A DNA stretch of 64,000 nt from Holophagae bacterium (lineage in GTDB: Bacteria; Acidobacteriota; Holophagae; Acanthopleuribacterales; Acanthopleuribacteraceae), in contig JAJCXM010000004.1 in NCBI GenBank assembly GCA_029263455.1, forward strand, positions 372,001 to 436,000, written 5' to 3'. The notes beneath the pieces are model-generated. The model was not told where the DNA came from. It saw nothing but the letters and a program-made list of their open reading frames with translations, and searched no databases. A program made the translations under genes and the position numbers. Shown piece after piece: positions 16,157 to 24,770 of this stretch (position 1 is the first letter of the stretch; the number at the start of each line of letters is the position of its first letter).

Positions 16157-19100
16157 TTATTTTTTGGAACGGCGCAGATGAGTCAGCGTGCGTGCGCCAG
16201 CGGTTTCCAAGATGAAGGCAATATCATCTTTGTTTTTTAGTTTAGATTTTCGTACCGACCGAAGTAGGTCCATCACATGACGTTGCTGTTCCATATAAGA
16301 CAAGACGGTTGATACGATTCGTTCGTTCGGTAGATGTTCGAGCCAACCAACACCTTCGGTATAGACTAATCTTGCCGCAATATCCGCCGAGATTATGGCT
16401 GACCGGTAACTTCGCGGAATGTCGTTAAGCAGACGCTCTGCATACTTTTCCGACAGAATGGCTGGCGCATATGCCAAGATCAATTGATCAAAGAGTGGCT
16501 CTCTGAGTTCGGCATCTGTTTTATTGACCAAATAGGCTGCAACCAAGTCGGTTACACGATTGATGACCGCGCTGATTATTTTGGAGAGTTCGACGAGATT
16601 GGTTTTCATGCCGCGCTCGTGATATTCACGCAGAATGAGGCGCGCTTCGGCGTCGGCCTTATGATGAAGCTTCTTGATAACCTGTTCTACGTAGTCGGTC
16701 TTAATTTCAATAAACTCATCGGGTGACAAAACAAGCGATGAGAGAATCTCGAAAGAAGAGGAGATGACGCCGCACTTGTTAGCTGAACTATCTTTGAACA
16801 TCAACAGTCCGTGTTCTTGGAGGTGGTCACGAGCTTGATCTGTGAAGAAGATGTTGGCCCCTTCAATTACTGCTTTAGCTGAGGGCGTTCCGTCCGGCTG
16901 CAAGAAATGCTGCCAGTTGTCGCTATTCACGGTGTAAGGCCGCCCTCCGGCGGGTATGAAAATGTCGGCAACGACTTTCGCATACAGGTTGTTACGCGTC
17001 TTGATGTGTTCTTGACTATCGGCACTGATGACAAATGCCTTCTTGGAGGATGACAGCGCATTGGCAGAAAAGTTGTTGATAGGGAGACCTTCAGTCACTA
17101 GCCGCAAGAGTTCTTTCCAGTTCAAACCGTTAGGGTCATAAGCGGCACCATAGCCATCACCTATCGCGACTACTTTCGCTCGTTTCCCGTATTCACGGTG
17201 CAGAATCTTAAGTTCATTACCGGCAACGTCACCATCTGGACCGCCAGTCATCTTGATCGTAAATGTCTGTTTACGCGGGTTAATTCCTAACTCACCTAAC
17301 ATGTTCTCTAAATAAACATTGACGCCTTCGGATGTCACACCAAACTCTTTATGGTTAATGCCATTCTTGGGTTTTGAAGACATAAAGGCGTTGGCGTATC
17401 GGTATCCTTGATTAGAGGCGATATCAATGAATTTTTCGATCAATTCATTGGTACAGTTCTCGTCCGGCCCTAAATAGACATACTCTTCCTGGCCGAAATA
17501 ATCGATCATCGTGGGATCCAACTTATTGGTGATGGGATCGACCGTAATCAGGTTCAGAAGTGAATCAACCGCACCTACCGCTGAAGTTTCACGATCGGCG
17601 TCAGGGGTCAACAACAAGACCGCTTTCGCACCGCCTTCAGGAATGTCCTTGTTCTTTTGCTGTTGCGCATAGGAAAGCCCTATGACTTCATCAAACAGTC
17701 CCGCCAACGAACCTTCGTACTGGCTCGTGTCTTTGGGCATGAGGATACGCAATCCGCCACGGGCAGTGTCCCGGAAGCGCACGTGAAAAGCGCGATAATC
17801 ACGACCCACCAAATAGAAAAAACCAAATGGTTTGTTGGGGTAGAAGGTTGTGTTCAGGCAGTCTGGATCGAGCCGAAAAGACAGGCCTGTTTTTCGTGGA
17901 AAGTAATAATTGGTCTTAAGAATGTGAGACATAAAATTCATCGATTCCATCATGATGTCATGTTGGATTCGGTTGTCGATGTCTTCAATATCACTAAGAA
18001 TCTTGAGCCGCATTTCGTTGGCTCTCTGGTCGCGCTCATCGTGTTCTCGCGGATCAAATTTGACACGGAAATATCGAATAACTTGATGGATGACGCGCGG
18101 GTGGCGCATGTAGGTTTTGCGAATTCGTTCTACGGAATAGTAATAGGGATTTATTTTAGAAAGGAAGATTTGAACCCAGTCAGAGGTCGCCCGTATCAGA
18201 TTGATCTCATTTAATGAGTATGGTGACATCCCCTCAGATTGAGGTTTTAAAAACTGGTCATAGTCGTCGGTATCCACCCATTTAAGCGTCTTCACAGCCT
18301 TGTTCAACTTCAGAAAAGGAACAAATCGGTCATGCACAATTTCGCCAGACTCGTGTTGGATGATGAAGGTGAGAATACCAACAGGCGTAGAGGTGTGCTG
18401 ATCGACGGTTGTGACCATGAATCGCGAAGCCAAAAAGCCGTAGCGCTCGAAAAGGGCGAGGACACTTAACAGAGTTTGCGCCCCATTCATTTTTTTATAG
18501 GCCACATCGAATCGAGTCGAGTTCATGTAGTACTTGGGAATCAGATGGGTCATCACATCTTCACGATGACGCACGGCACTATAAAGCCGAAACAGGCGCG
18601 CCAGCCGAGAATGGGTGGCGTGTATGACGGTGTCGTCGTCCAAGTTGAAAAGGAAGCTATCGATTTTCTCCGGGTCATCTTCCTTAAGAATGGCACGAGC
18701 CCGCTCTAGCTTCTCCTTATTCTTGGCGTTGGTTAAATCTACTTTTCGATATTCAGAAGTGAAAAAGCTAGCTATCAGGAGTAACTGATCGTTCGAGGTA
18801 AAGGCATATCCGTTCTTGATTTCCAAATCGTGGATAGAGCCCGCAATATCGGCAAAAATGGCCGGATCTGTGCCAGGCGCCAGAAATGTTGTTTTGGTGC
18901 GGTCGCGATTCCACAGTTGCAGCTTCTGTTTACTCTCAAAAATGTGACCCGTAATCACGGCATGCAAATCACGGACTTTTTCGTCACGGGGCGTCATTTG
19001 GTAGTAGAACTGCGGCATGTTGGAGAAGAACCATGGCGTTAAGATCGAGATTGCCTGATCCATCGAGACACGCACGCTCTCGGCAATATCGGCCACATAA

Positions 19101-19264
19101 TTCTCTAGATCTCGTCCACGCTTACGTTCTGCTGGCTGAAACCAAGTTTCGTCGCCGAACAACGTCTTCCCTTCCCCAACTTTCCAGTCATCGATTTCGG
19201 AATCATGGACCATGCGAAGGTCATTATTGTCGTCGACAGTGTCTTGACGAGTTGGTTCTGACAT
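16157..19264 (-). CDS. gdh2: NAD-specific glutamate dehydrogenase, large (about 115 kDa) type
   Basis: A 1035-residue cytoplasmic enzyme converting glutamate plus NAD to 2-oxoglutarate and ammonia, normally in the catabolic direction. The C-terminal half carries the dehydrogenase core: LSYAQQQKNKDIPEGGAKAVLL at about 530-550 (substrate lysine region), TIKMTGGPDGDVAGNELKIL at about 660-680 (dinucleotide fold) and IPAGGRPYTVNSDNW at about 770. The N-terminal 450 residues are the large regulatory extension of this class. The length matches the 115 kDa group rather than the 180 kDa group typical of many proteobacteria. The ATG at 19264 is preferred because GAGGAG lies about 9 nt upstream; a start at 19309 lacks this. 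It stands alone. The window also holds alanine and leucine dehydrogenases, suggesting amino acids are a carbon and energy source. Confidence 0.92.
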   Translation of the reverse strand: MSEPTRQDTVDDNNDLRMVHDSEIDDWKVGEGKTLFGDETWFQPAERKRGRDLENYVADIAESVRVSMDQAISILTPWFFSNMPQFYYQMTPRDEKVRDLHAVITGHIFESKQKLQLWNRDRTKTTFLAPGTDPAIFADIAGSIHDLEIKNGYAFTSNDQLLLIASFFTSEYRKVDLTNAKNKEKLERARAILKEDDPEKIDSFLFNLDDDTVIHATHSRLARLFRLYSAVRHREDVMTHLIPKYYMNSTRFDVAYKKMNGAQTLLSVLALFERYGFLASRFMVTTVDQHTSTPVGILTFIIQHESGEIVHDRFVPFLKLNKAVKTLKWVDTDDYDQFLKPQSEGMSPYSLNEINLIRATSDWVQIFLSKINPYYYSVERIRKTYMRHPRVIHQVIRYFRVKFDPREHDERDQRANEMRLKILSDIEDIDNRIQHDIMMESMNFMSHILKTNYYFPRKTGLSFRLDPDCLNTTFYPNKPFGFFYLVGRDYRAFHVRFRDTARGGLRILMPKDTSQYEGSLAGLFDEVIGLSYAQQQKNKDIPEGGAKAVLLLTPDADRETSAVGAVDSLLNLITVDPITNKLDPTMIDYFGQEEYVYLGPDENCTNELIEKFIDIASNQGYRYANAFMSSKPKNGINHKEFGVTSEGVNVYLENMLGELGINPRKQTFTIKMTGGPDGDVAGNELKILHREYGKRAKVVAIGDGYGAAYDPNGLNWKELLRLVTEGLPINNFSANALSSSKKAFVISADSQEHIKTRNNLYAKVVADIFIPAGGRPYTVNSDNWQHFLQPDGTPSAKAVIEGANIFFTDQARDHLQEHGLLMFKDSSANKCGVISSSFEILSSLVLSPDEFIEIKTDYVEQVIKKLHHKADAEARLILREYHERGMKTNLVELSKIISAVINRVTDLVAAYLVNKTDAELREPLFDQLILAYAPAILSEKYAERLLNDIPRSYRSAIISADIAARLVYTEGVGWLEHLPNERIVSTVLSYMEQQRHVMDLLRSVRKSKLKNKDDIAFILETAGARTLTHLRRSKK

Positions 19265-19433
19265 GACAGTCACTCCTCTATTGGGTCCAATGGTCGAAAG
19301 CTCTGGCAAAACTAAATATATGTACGGATGACCCGCCCCATCCTAACATTGCCAAAGACCCCTAGCCAAGCTTGCAGATGGCCTTTGAAGTGATCAAAAA
19401 GGGCTGCCTGCTCTATTTACGCGCTTTGCTCTT

Positions 19434-20237
19434 TTATCTACGAAAAGTCCATTCATTGTTGCCATATTTAGATTCAACCAAGAGATTAATCTCCTCAGTA
19501 TCTAGCGCTATCTCCAGGGGTTTCATTTGCACCTCAAAACTCGCCTCGAATGCAGATGCAAACGCCTGCTTCAAGGTAGTAATCGTCGGCATACTCTGTT
19601 CTTGCTGCTGGTACAAATCTTCGAGCGTCGCCATGTATTCACGCATATTGAGACTGGTTCTCGTCAGCTCTTGGAGTTGGGCTGCATGATCAAAAAGCGG
19701 GATGCTGCCATGTTGCAGGAAGGCGCCTCGACCAACTTTCTGAGAACTGCCTATCAATTTTCGCGTTCCTTCTTGGATTTCTTGATCCGAGATCGACGCA
19801 AAACAGGGTAGAGCTCCGCGCACAAGGTCGCGATTTTGCGGTTGAGCCCCAGCCGCGTGAGTATGTGGGGCGATAGATTGGCTAAACCGAGCTAGTGCAT
19901 GACCGATCGTCCGGTAATTATCGGCAATTGACTGGCTGAACGGATGGCTGGTAGGCGCAACCAGCGAGTAGGTTAACTCTCGATCATGGAGAACTGCCCG
20001 ACCTCCGGTTAAACGTCGTACCACGTCTGTCCCCAACCGCTTGGCAGCTTCCAGGTCTACTGCTCGCTGCCAGCGCTGATGGTAGCCGAGACTCAACGTT
20101 GGCCTGCTCCACTGGTAAAGCCGTAGAACAGGCCTATCCAAACCAGCTTGCTCCAGCTGGTTTAGCAGATAGTGATCGACAGCCATATTGAGCGCGCCAT
20201 CAAGCGGCTCCTGGTCAAGTAAGAACCATGAATTCAC
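19434..20237 (-). CDS. lipM: Lipoyl/octanoyl transferase, LipM-like
   Basis: A 267-residue protein of the BPL/LplA/LipB fold. Landmarks are LRLYQWSRPTLSLGYHQ at about 38-54, VVRRLTGGRAVLHDRELTYSL at about 72-92 (acyl/adenylate loop), LPCFASISDQEI around 143-154 and GSSQKVGRGAFLQHGSIPL at about 163-181. The Cys in PCFAS lies where LipM octanoyltransferases hold their acyl-thioester nucleophile, and there is no LplA C-terminal accessory domain. Octanoyl transfer from ACP to a lipoyl domain is therefore the likely reaction. The start is 4 bp downstream of the alanine dehydrogenase stop codon, implying co-transcription with ald and the bactofilin gene. Confidence 0.82.
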   Translation of the reverse strand: MNSWFLLDQEPLDGALNMAVDHYLLNQLEQAGLDRPVLRLYQWSRPTLSLGYHQRWQRAVDLEAAKRLGTDVVRRLTGGRAVLHDRELTYSLVAPTSHPFSQSIADNYRTIGHALARFSQSIAPHTHAAGAQPQNRDLVRGALPCFASISDQEIQEGTRKLIGSSQKVGRGAFLQHGSIPLFDHAAQLQELTRTSLNMREYMATLEDLYQQQEQSMPTITTLKQAFASAFEASFEVQMKPLEIALDTEEINLLVESKYGNNEWTFRR

Positions 20238-20241
20238 TGGA

Positions 20242-21360
20242 TCAGGTCAGAACCTCTTCCAGCGCTTTGTAGGGCAATCCTTGAGCATCAGCAACAGCTT
20301 TATAAGTCACATGACCACGGCAGACATTGACACCGTTCTTCAAATGCCGATCGGATTTGATGGCTTCATTAGCTCCCAGGTTAGCGATCTTAAGGGCATA
20401 AGGCAATGTGACATTAGTTAGCGCGATGGTAGATGTACGAGGCACCGCTCCGGGCATGTTTGCCACGCAATAATGGATAACCTCACCCACCTTAAAGACG
20501 GGGTCATCGTGGGTTGTGGCCTTCGTCGTTTCCAGGCACCCACCTTGATCAACTGCCACATCAACAATCACAGAACCCGGTTTCATGAGATTTAGAATGT
20601 GTTCTTTGGTAACCAGTTTCGGAGCACTGGCACCCGGGATCAGAACGGCACCAATCACCAGATCAGATGAACGTAACTTTGCTTCGATATTGTACGAGTT
20701 GCTGGCAAGACAAGTAACACGCGCGCCAAATATGTCGTCCAAGTATCGCATCCGATGAGCCGAAGTTTCGAGGATAGTCACTCTGGCACCTAGTCCGACA
20801 GCCATTTTTGCTGCATTCAAGCCGACAATACCGCCACCAATGATGAGGACCTCCGCTGGTGCTACGCCGGGCACGCCGCCCAACAAAAGACCCAGTCCGC
20901 CTTGCGTGCGCTGTATGTAATAGGCACCGACTTGGATTGACATGCGTCCAGCTACTTCACTCATCGGTGTCAGCAACGGCAAGCTATTGTGATCGTCAGT
21001 AATCGTCTCATAGGCAATGCAAGTTGCTCGCGACTTAATAAGACCCTGCGTCTGTTTTGCATCAGGGGCCAAGTGCAGGTAGGTGAAGAGGATTTGATGC
21101 TCGCGCAGCATTTCATATTCAACTGCTTGCGGCTCTTTCACTTTAATGATCATTTCCGAACGATCAAAGATTTCGCGTGCTGTCGCGACGATCTCAGCAC
21201 CAGCCTTTCGGTATTCGTCGTCGGTAAACCCGCTACCAGCTCCTGCATTGCTTTCGATTAATACTTGATGCCCTGAGCGAACGAGGGCTTGGACGCCCGC
21301 TGCACTCAGTCCCACGCGATATTCCTGGTTTTTAATCTCTTTTGGTGTCCCAATGATCAT
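20242..21360 (-). CDS. ald: Alanine dehydrogenase
   Basis: A 372-residue NAD-dependent enzyme interconverting L-alanine with pyruvate and ammonia. The N-terminus [18 protein letters not shown] is diagnostic (the substrate-binding Arg lies within it). The catalytic His region (FTYLHLAPD, about 92-100) is intact. The dinucleotide loop [18 protein letters not shown] at about 174-191 is complete and followed by an acidic residue (LETS), consistent with NAD over NADP. The C-terminal [23 protein letters not shown] segment is typical. It is the middle gene of a bactofilin-ald-lipM operon, starting 13 bp after the bactofilin stop codon. Pyruvate produced here would feed lipoylated pyruvate dehydrogenase, which gives the lipM linkage a metabolic logic. 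Confidence 0.96.
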   Translation of the reverse strand: MIIGTPKEIKNQEYRVGLSAAGVQALVRSGHQVLIESNAGAGSGFTDDEYRKAGAEIVATAREIFDRSEMIIKVKEPQAVEYEMLREHQILFTYLHLAPDAKQTQGLIKSRATCIAYETITDDHNSLPLLTPMSEVAGRMSIQVGAYYIQRTQGGLGLLLGGVPGVAPAEVLIIGGGIVGLNAAKMAVGLGARVTILETSAHRMRYLDDIFGARVTCLASNSYNIEAKLRSSDLVIGAVLIPGASAPKLVTKEHILNLMKPGSVIVDVAVDQGGCLETTKATTHDDPVFKVGEVIHYCVANMPGAVPRTSTIALTNVTLPYALKIANLGANEAIKSDRHLKNGVNVCRGHVTYKAVADAQGLPYKALEEVLT

Positions 21361-21373
21361 TGTGGTGTCGACC

Positions 21374-21895
21374 TCACTTCTTTTTCTGATTCTGATTCTG
21401 ATTCTGATTTTTGGATTCTATATTTGGGCTTTCTTGTTTCGGTTTGTCTTTAACCATATGTGAATAACCTTCAAAAAAGCCTCCTGGCTCATTAACAAAC
21501 GTACGAGAGGTTATATCGCCAATTAAGCGACCACTTGATTCAATCGTCACCATGCCATCGGATTCGATATTACCTTGGACTTCACCCTGAATGCTAATAG
21601 AGCCACAACGGACATTAGCTTTTATGATTCCGCTACGACCGACGGTTACATGGCTGGTACACGTGATCTGTCCTTTTACGGTGCCGTCAACGTGAAGGTC
21701 TTCGTTACCTTTCGTTTCTCCATCGATGGTCATATTGGCACCGATACGTGTTGTAGAACCTTCGACTTTTGCTTGCGAAGGCTTTTGAGTCTGTTGCGGC
21801 GAGACGTATGTAGTCACGGGTTTCGCCTCAGTTTTTTCATTTTTTTGTTTGTTGTCAAAGAATCCCAAATTTCGCCCCCAAATGCACCGGTACAT
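21374..21895 (-). CDS. Bactofilin
   Basis: A protein of up to 173 residues with one DUF583 beta-helix domain at about 48-140 ([27 protein letters not shown] ... [10 protein letters not shown]). Bactofilins polymerise without nucleotide and act as membrane-linked scaffolds for cell-wall enzymes, stalks or motility. The flanks are disordered: a Gln/Lys/Thr-rich N-terminus and a C-terminus ending in an Asn-Gln tandem and KKK. The first ATG (21895) has AGGA only 2-3 nt away, which is too close. An in-frame TTG at 21868 has GGGGG 6 nt upstream and would give LGFFDNKQ, a more typical start. A MltD-like wall hydrolase gene lies nearby on the same strand. Confidence 0.87.
   Translation of the reverse strand: MYRCIWGRNLGFFDNKQKNEKTEAKPVTTYVSPQQTQKPSQAKVEGSTTRIGANMTIDGETKGNEDLHVDGTVKGQITCTSHVTVGRSGIIKANVRCGSISIQGEVQGNIESDGMVTIESSGRLIGDITSRTFVNEPGGFFEGYSHMVKDKPKQESPNIESKNQNQNQNQKKK
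21385..21408. repeat. Hexanucleotide microsatellite in the bactofilin gene
   Basis: Four exact copies of TCTGAT on the plus strand (ATCAGA on the coding strand) encode an alternating Asn-Gln run near the bactofilin C-terminus. As the unit is two codons, slippage would change tail length without shifting the frame. Confidence 0.9.
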
Positions 21896-21966
21896 CTTCC
21901 TAAAAGAGTCGTGCGTGTTACCTGTTGTCGGTCCCTATTCGTCGTGACTCATTGTCGTTGATTTGA

Positions 21967-22042
21967 TGGAGCGGGCGACGAGATTCGAACTCGCGACACC
22001 AAGCTTGGGAAGCTTGTACTCTACCAACTGAGCTACACCCGC
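21967..22042 (-). tRNA. tRNA-Gly (anticodon CCC)
   Basis: A 76-nt tRNA on the minus strand. The acceptor stem pairs GCGGGTG with CGCCCGC (one G-U), the discriminator is T, and CCA is encoded. The D-arm contains AGCTCAGTTGGTAGAG, the anticodon stem CAAGC/GCTTG encloses the loop TTCCCAA, and the T-arm contains GTTCGAATC. The anticodon reads CCC, specific for GGG codons. It lies upstream of the bactofilin operon on the same strand. Confidence 0.97.
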
Positions 22043-22207
22043 AGCCGATCCCGAACGTAACAGAGAAGCAAGCCTTGGTCAAGTGGCTTAGCCTATGCCA
22101 TCGCATGACCCGGATGCGCCTCATCGATCGCGACTTTAAGACAATCTAGAATCGTGAAGTCCCGACCCAGATAACTCTCTAACCGACAACGCAAAAGACT
22201 TGTTTAT

Positions 22208-23941
22208 CTATGGGATACGCAGTTTTTGGCCAACGGAAATCCAATCGGCCGACCTAAGTCGGTTCGCCCTCACGAGATCTGCCGTTGAGGTTCGAAAGCG
22301 ACGAGCTATGCCAGCTAGGGTGTCACCAGCCACAACAACATACTCTTTGTTTCGCCCACTGCCTTTTCCCTGAGTCACCCTCAATTTCTTCCCAATTTGC
22401 AAGGACTGGGCCTTGACGCCGGGATTTAGAGATAAGATTGAAGCGACCGTTGTTTGATAGTCATAGGCAATCTTGGACAAAGTATCGCCGCGCCGAACTC
22501 TATGACTGATTTCCCGATGAGGCTGACCACGAACGCGGCTATTGCGAAGCCAGTCCGACGACCCGCCAGGACCTAATGGGATCACCAACTCCTGACCAAT
22601 CGACAAGCGATTGGCGTTGCGAATACCGTTGGCGCTTTGTAAAGCAGAGACACCTACGCCATGACTGCCAGCGATTCTTGAAAGCGTGTCACCCCTCCGT
22701 ACGCGATAGTAAGTCACACGGATTCGGTCAGATTCAGGGATGCTGTTTATGGCGGCTTGTGCGTGGCGCAAACTACCAGATGGAATGCGAATTTGATAAG
22801 CGGAACCGTCTAATGGCGTAATGCCTCGTAATAATGCAGGATTCAACTGACGCAGCAAATCGGGCGCAAGACCCATATGCCTAGCCAACACATCAAGTTC
22901 GATTCCGAAACTCACATCCAGTTCATCAAATTCATATAAATCCTGGTTCTCAATATCAAAGCCAAAGGATTTGGGGTCGTTGACGATGGTCAGTGCCGCC
23001 AAAAAGGCGGGCACATAACCAATGGTTTCGCGAGGGAAAAAGCGCTTGCGGGCAAGGGTCCAAAAGTCACGAGACTTTCCCCTTCGAATTGCTGAACGCA
23101 CACGACCAGGTCCGGCATTGTAAGCGGCCAATGCTAAATACCAGTCATCGAACATGTTATGCAACGCACTTAGGTAGGCGGCCGCTGCATGAGTGGACGC
23201 AACGGGATCCAATCGTTCGTCCATCCAACCGTCAATCTTCAAATCAAAATCACGACCCGTGCCTGTCATGAACTGCCACATACCTGTGGCCGCGACACGC
23301 GAGCGGGCATGCGATTGGTAGCCGGACTCGATCAAGGGTAAATAAGCCAATTCTGGAGGCAAGCCATAGTCGGCGAGAATCTCGCGGATCATAGGCAAAT
23401 ACTTGGTCGCACGAGTCAGGGATGCCGTAATGACATCGGCGCGATCGCCCGAAAATACCTCAACAAACCGATCAACGGCGCGATTGGTCACGAGTGGAAA
23501 CGTGGTTGACCCCGCAATCACACGGGATTCTTCGCCCAGATGTTCAATATCTGACTCGGTCAAACCGCCATCCAACAAACGTTCCAGGGTAGCCACATGA
23601 TACGCAACTCGATCCTCACCCGCAGCCGACTGTCCACGACTAATAGCGTGAATGGCGTCAATCAGGAAGTTATATTGATCATCTAACTGACTGTCATAAG
23701 AGCGATGAACCATAACCAGCCAAACGGCTTCATCAAATATGGCGAAGGCGTTACGAACTTCGCCTCGTTCGAGGTGAACCAGACCCGATTCATAAAGGTC
23801 GCAACTCGCATCAACAATCCATTCGGACAAAGGAGGAAGTGGTTCTTGCCCACCTTCATGATCTACCCTAGAGCGGAGATCTTGTTTTGGAACGCAACTA
23901 GCGACCCAAATAAGCAGTAAAAGAAGTAGGCGACATTTCAT
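22208..23941 (-). CDS. mltD: MltD-like lytic transglycosylase lipoprotein with three LysM domains
   Basis: A 577-residue protein that should cleave the MurNAc-GlcNAc bond of peptidoglycan to give an anhydro product. MKCRLLLLLLIWVASC is a lipoprotein signal with lipobox VASC, so it is membrane anchored. The SLT domain lies at about 185-330: LPLIESGYQSHARSRVAATGMWQFM contains the catalytic Glu and the conserved GMWQFM, with LALAAYNAGPGRV later. LysM peptidoglycan-binding repeats follow at about 415-460 (YRVRRGDTLSRIAG), 480-525 (HRVRRGDTLSKIAY) and 530-577 (YVVAGDTLAGIARR). The start at 23941 opens the signal peptide. It is divergent from an ABC exporter operon, with 79 bp between the starts. 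Confidence 0.93.
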   Translation of the reverse strand: MKCRLLLLLLIWVASCVPKQDLRSRVDHEGGQEPLPPLSEWIVDASCDLYESGLVHLERGEVRNAFAIFDEAVWLVMVHRSYDSQLDDQYNFLIDAIHAISRGQSAAGEDRVAYHVATLERLLDGGLTESDIEHLGEESRVIAGSTTFPLVTNRAVDRFVEVFSGDRADVITASLTRATKYLPMIREILADYGLPPELAYLPLIESGYQSHARSRVAATGMWQFMTGTGRDFDLKIDGWMDERLDPVASTHAAAAYLSALHNMFDDWYLALAAYNAGPGRVRSAIRRGKSRDFWTLARKRFFPRETIGYVPAFLAALTIVNDPKSFGFDIENQDLYEFDELDVSFGIELDVLARHMGLAPDLLRQLNPALLRGITPLDGSAYQIRIPSGSLRHAQAAINSIPESDRIRVTYYRVRRGDTLSRIAGSHGVGVSALQSANGIRNANRLSIGQELVIPLGPGGSSDWLRNSRVRGQPHREISHRVRRGDTLSKIAYDYQTTVASILSLNPGVKAQSLQIGKKLRVTQGKGSGRNKEYVVVAGDTLAGIARRFRTSTADLVRANRLRSADWISVGQKLRIP

Positions 23942-24020
23942 GCAGACTTTTTTACCATAGCTAAGGTCTAACACCTAGGCACTCATCCAAGCTTGACCTA
24001 AACCGGAAGGTGATTTCACA

Positions 24021-24770
24021 TTGATCAAAGCCCGTAATTTAGCCAAAAAGTTTCAAACATTTCGCGCCGTCGACGGTGTCGATTTCGACGTTCCTGAAGG
24101 CGTTGTTTACGCATTCTTAGGTCCCAACGGTGCGGGGAAAACCACCACCATCCGTATGCTGACCGGAATACTGGAACCCGATCAAGGCGAACTCGAAATT
24201 GGCGGCTACACCTACAAAAAGAACCGCAACGATATTCTCAACATGATCGGTTACATACCTGATCGTCCTTTCCTTTACGGCAAGATGACAGCCATCGAGT
24301 TATTGAGGTTCCTGGGTTCCTTACGTCGTCTAGATGCCAACTACGTCAAGACACGTAGTTATGATTTATTGGAGAAATTTCGACTAACCGATTTTGCCAA
24401 CGAAATTGTTGAACGTTATTCACACGGCATGCGGCAGAAACTAGTCATGGCCTCAGCGCTTTTACACAAACCCAAATTGCTCATTGTTGATGAACCGATG
24501 GTAGGTCTTGACCCAAGAGCGGCCTTACAGATCAAGCAATTGATTACAGATTTTGCCGAAGCCGGACACTCTGTTTTCATGTCGACCCACACACTTGAGG
24601 TGGCTGCCCAACTCTGTCATCGTGTCGGCATTATCCACAAAGGTAAACTGGTCGCCGACGAAACGTTAAATAGCTTAACCGAACGCATGAAGACAGATGA
24701 CGGCGATTTGGAAGCCGTCTTTATGGCTTTGACCGTCGATGGCCATGAGCCCGAGGCCATTCCCATATGA
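24021..24770 (+). CDS. ABC transporter ATP-binding protein
   Basis: A 249-residue ATPase of the ABC-2/DRA-like exporter class. It has Walker A GPNGAGKTT at about 35-43, the signature YSHGMRQK at about 134-141 (a SHGM variant of LSGGQ common in this class), Walker B LLIVDEP at about 154-160, and switch His in MSTHTLEV. The start is TTG at 24021 with GGAAGGTGA 7-8 nt upstream. It overlaps the permease gene by 4 nt, so the two are translationally coupled. The substrate cannot be inferred. Confidence 0.93.
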   Translation: MIKARNLAKKFQTFRAVDGVDFDVPEGVVYAFLGPNGAGKTTTIRMLTGILEPDQGELEIGGYTYKKNRNDILNMIGYIPDRPFLYGKMTAIELLRFLGSLRRLDANYVKTRSYDLLEKFRLTDFANEIVERYSHGMRQKLVMASALLHKPKLLIVDEPMVGLDPRAALQIKQLITDFAEAGHSVFMSTHTLEVAAQLCHRVGIIHKGKLVADETLNSLTERMKTDDGDLEAVFMALTVDGHEPEAIPI

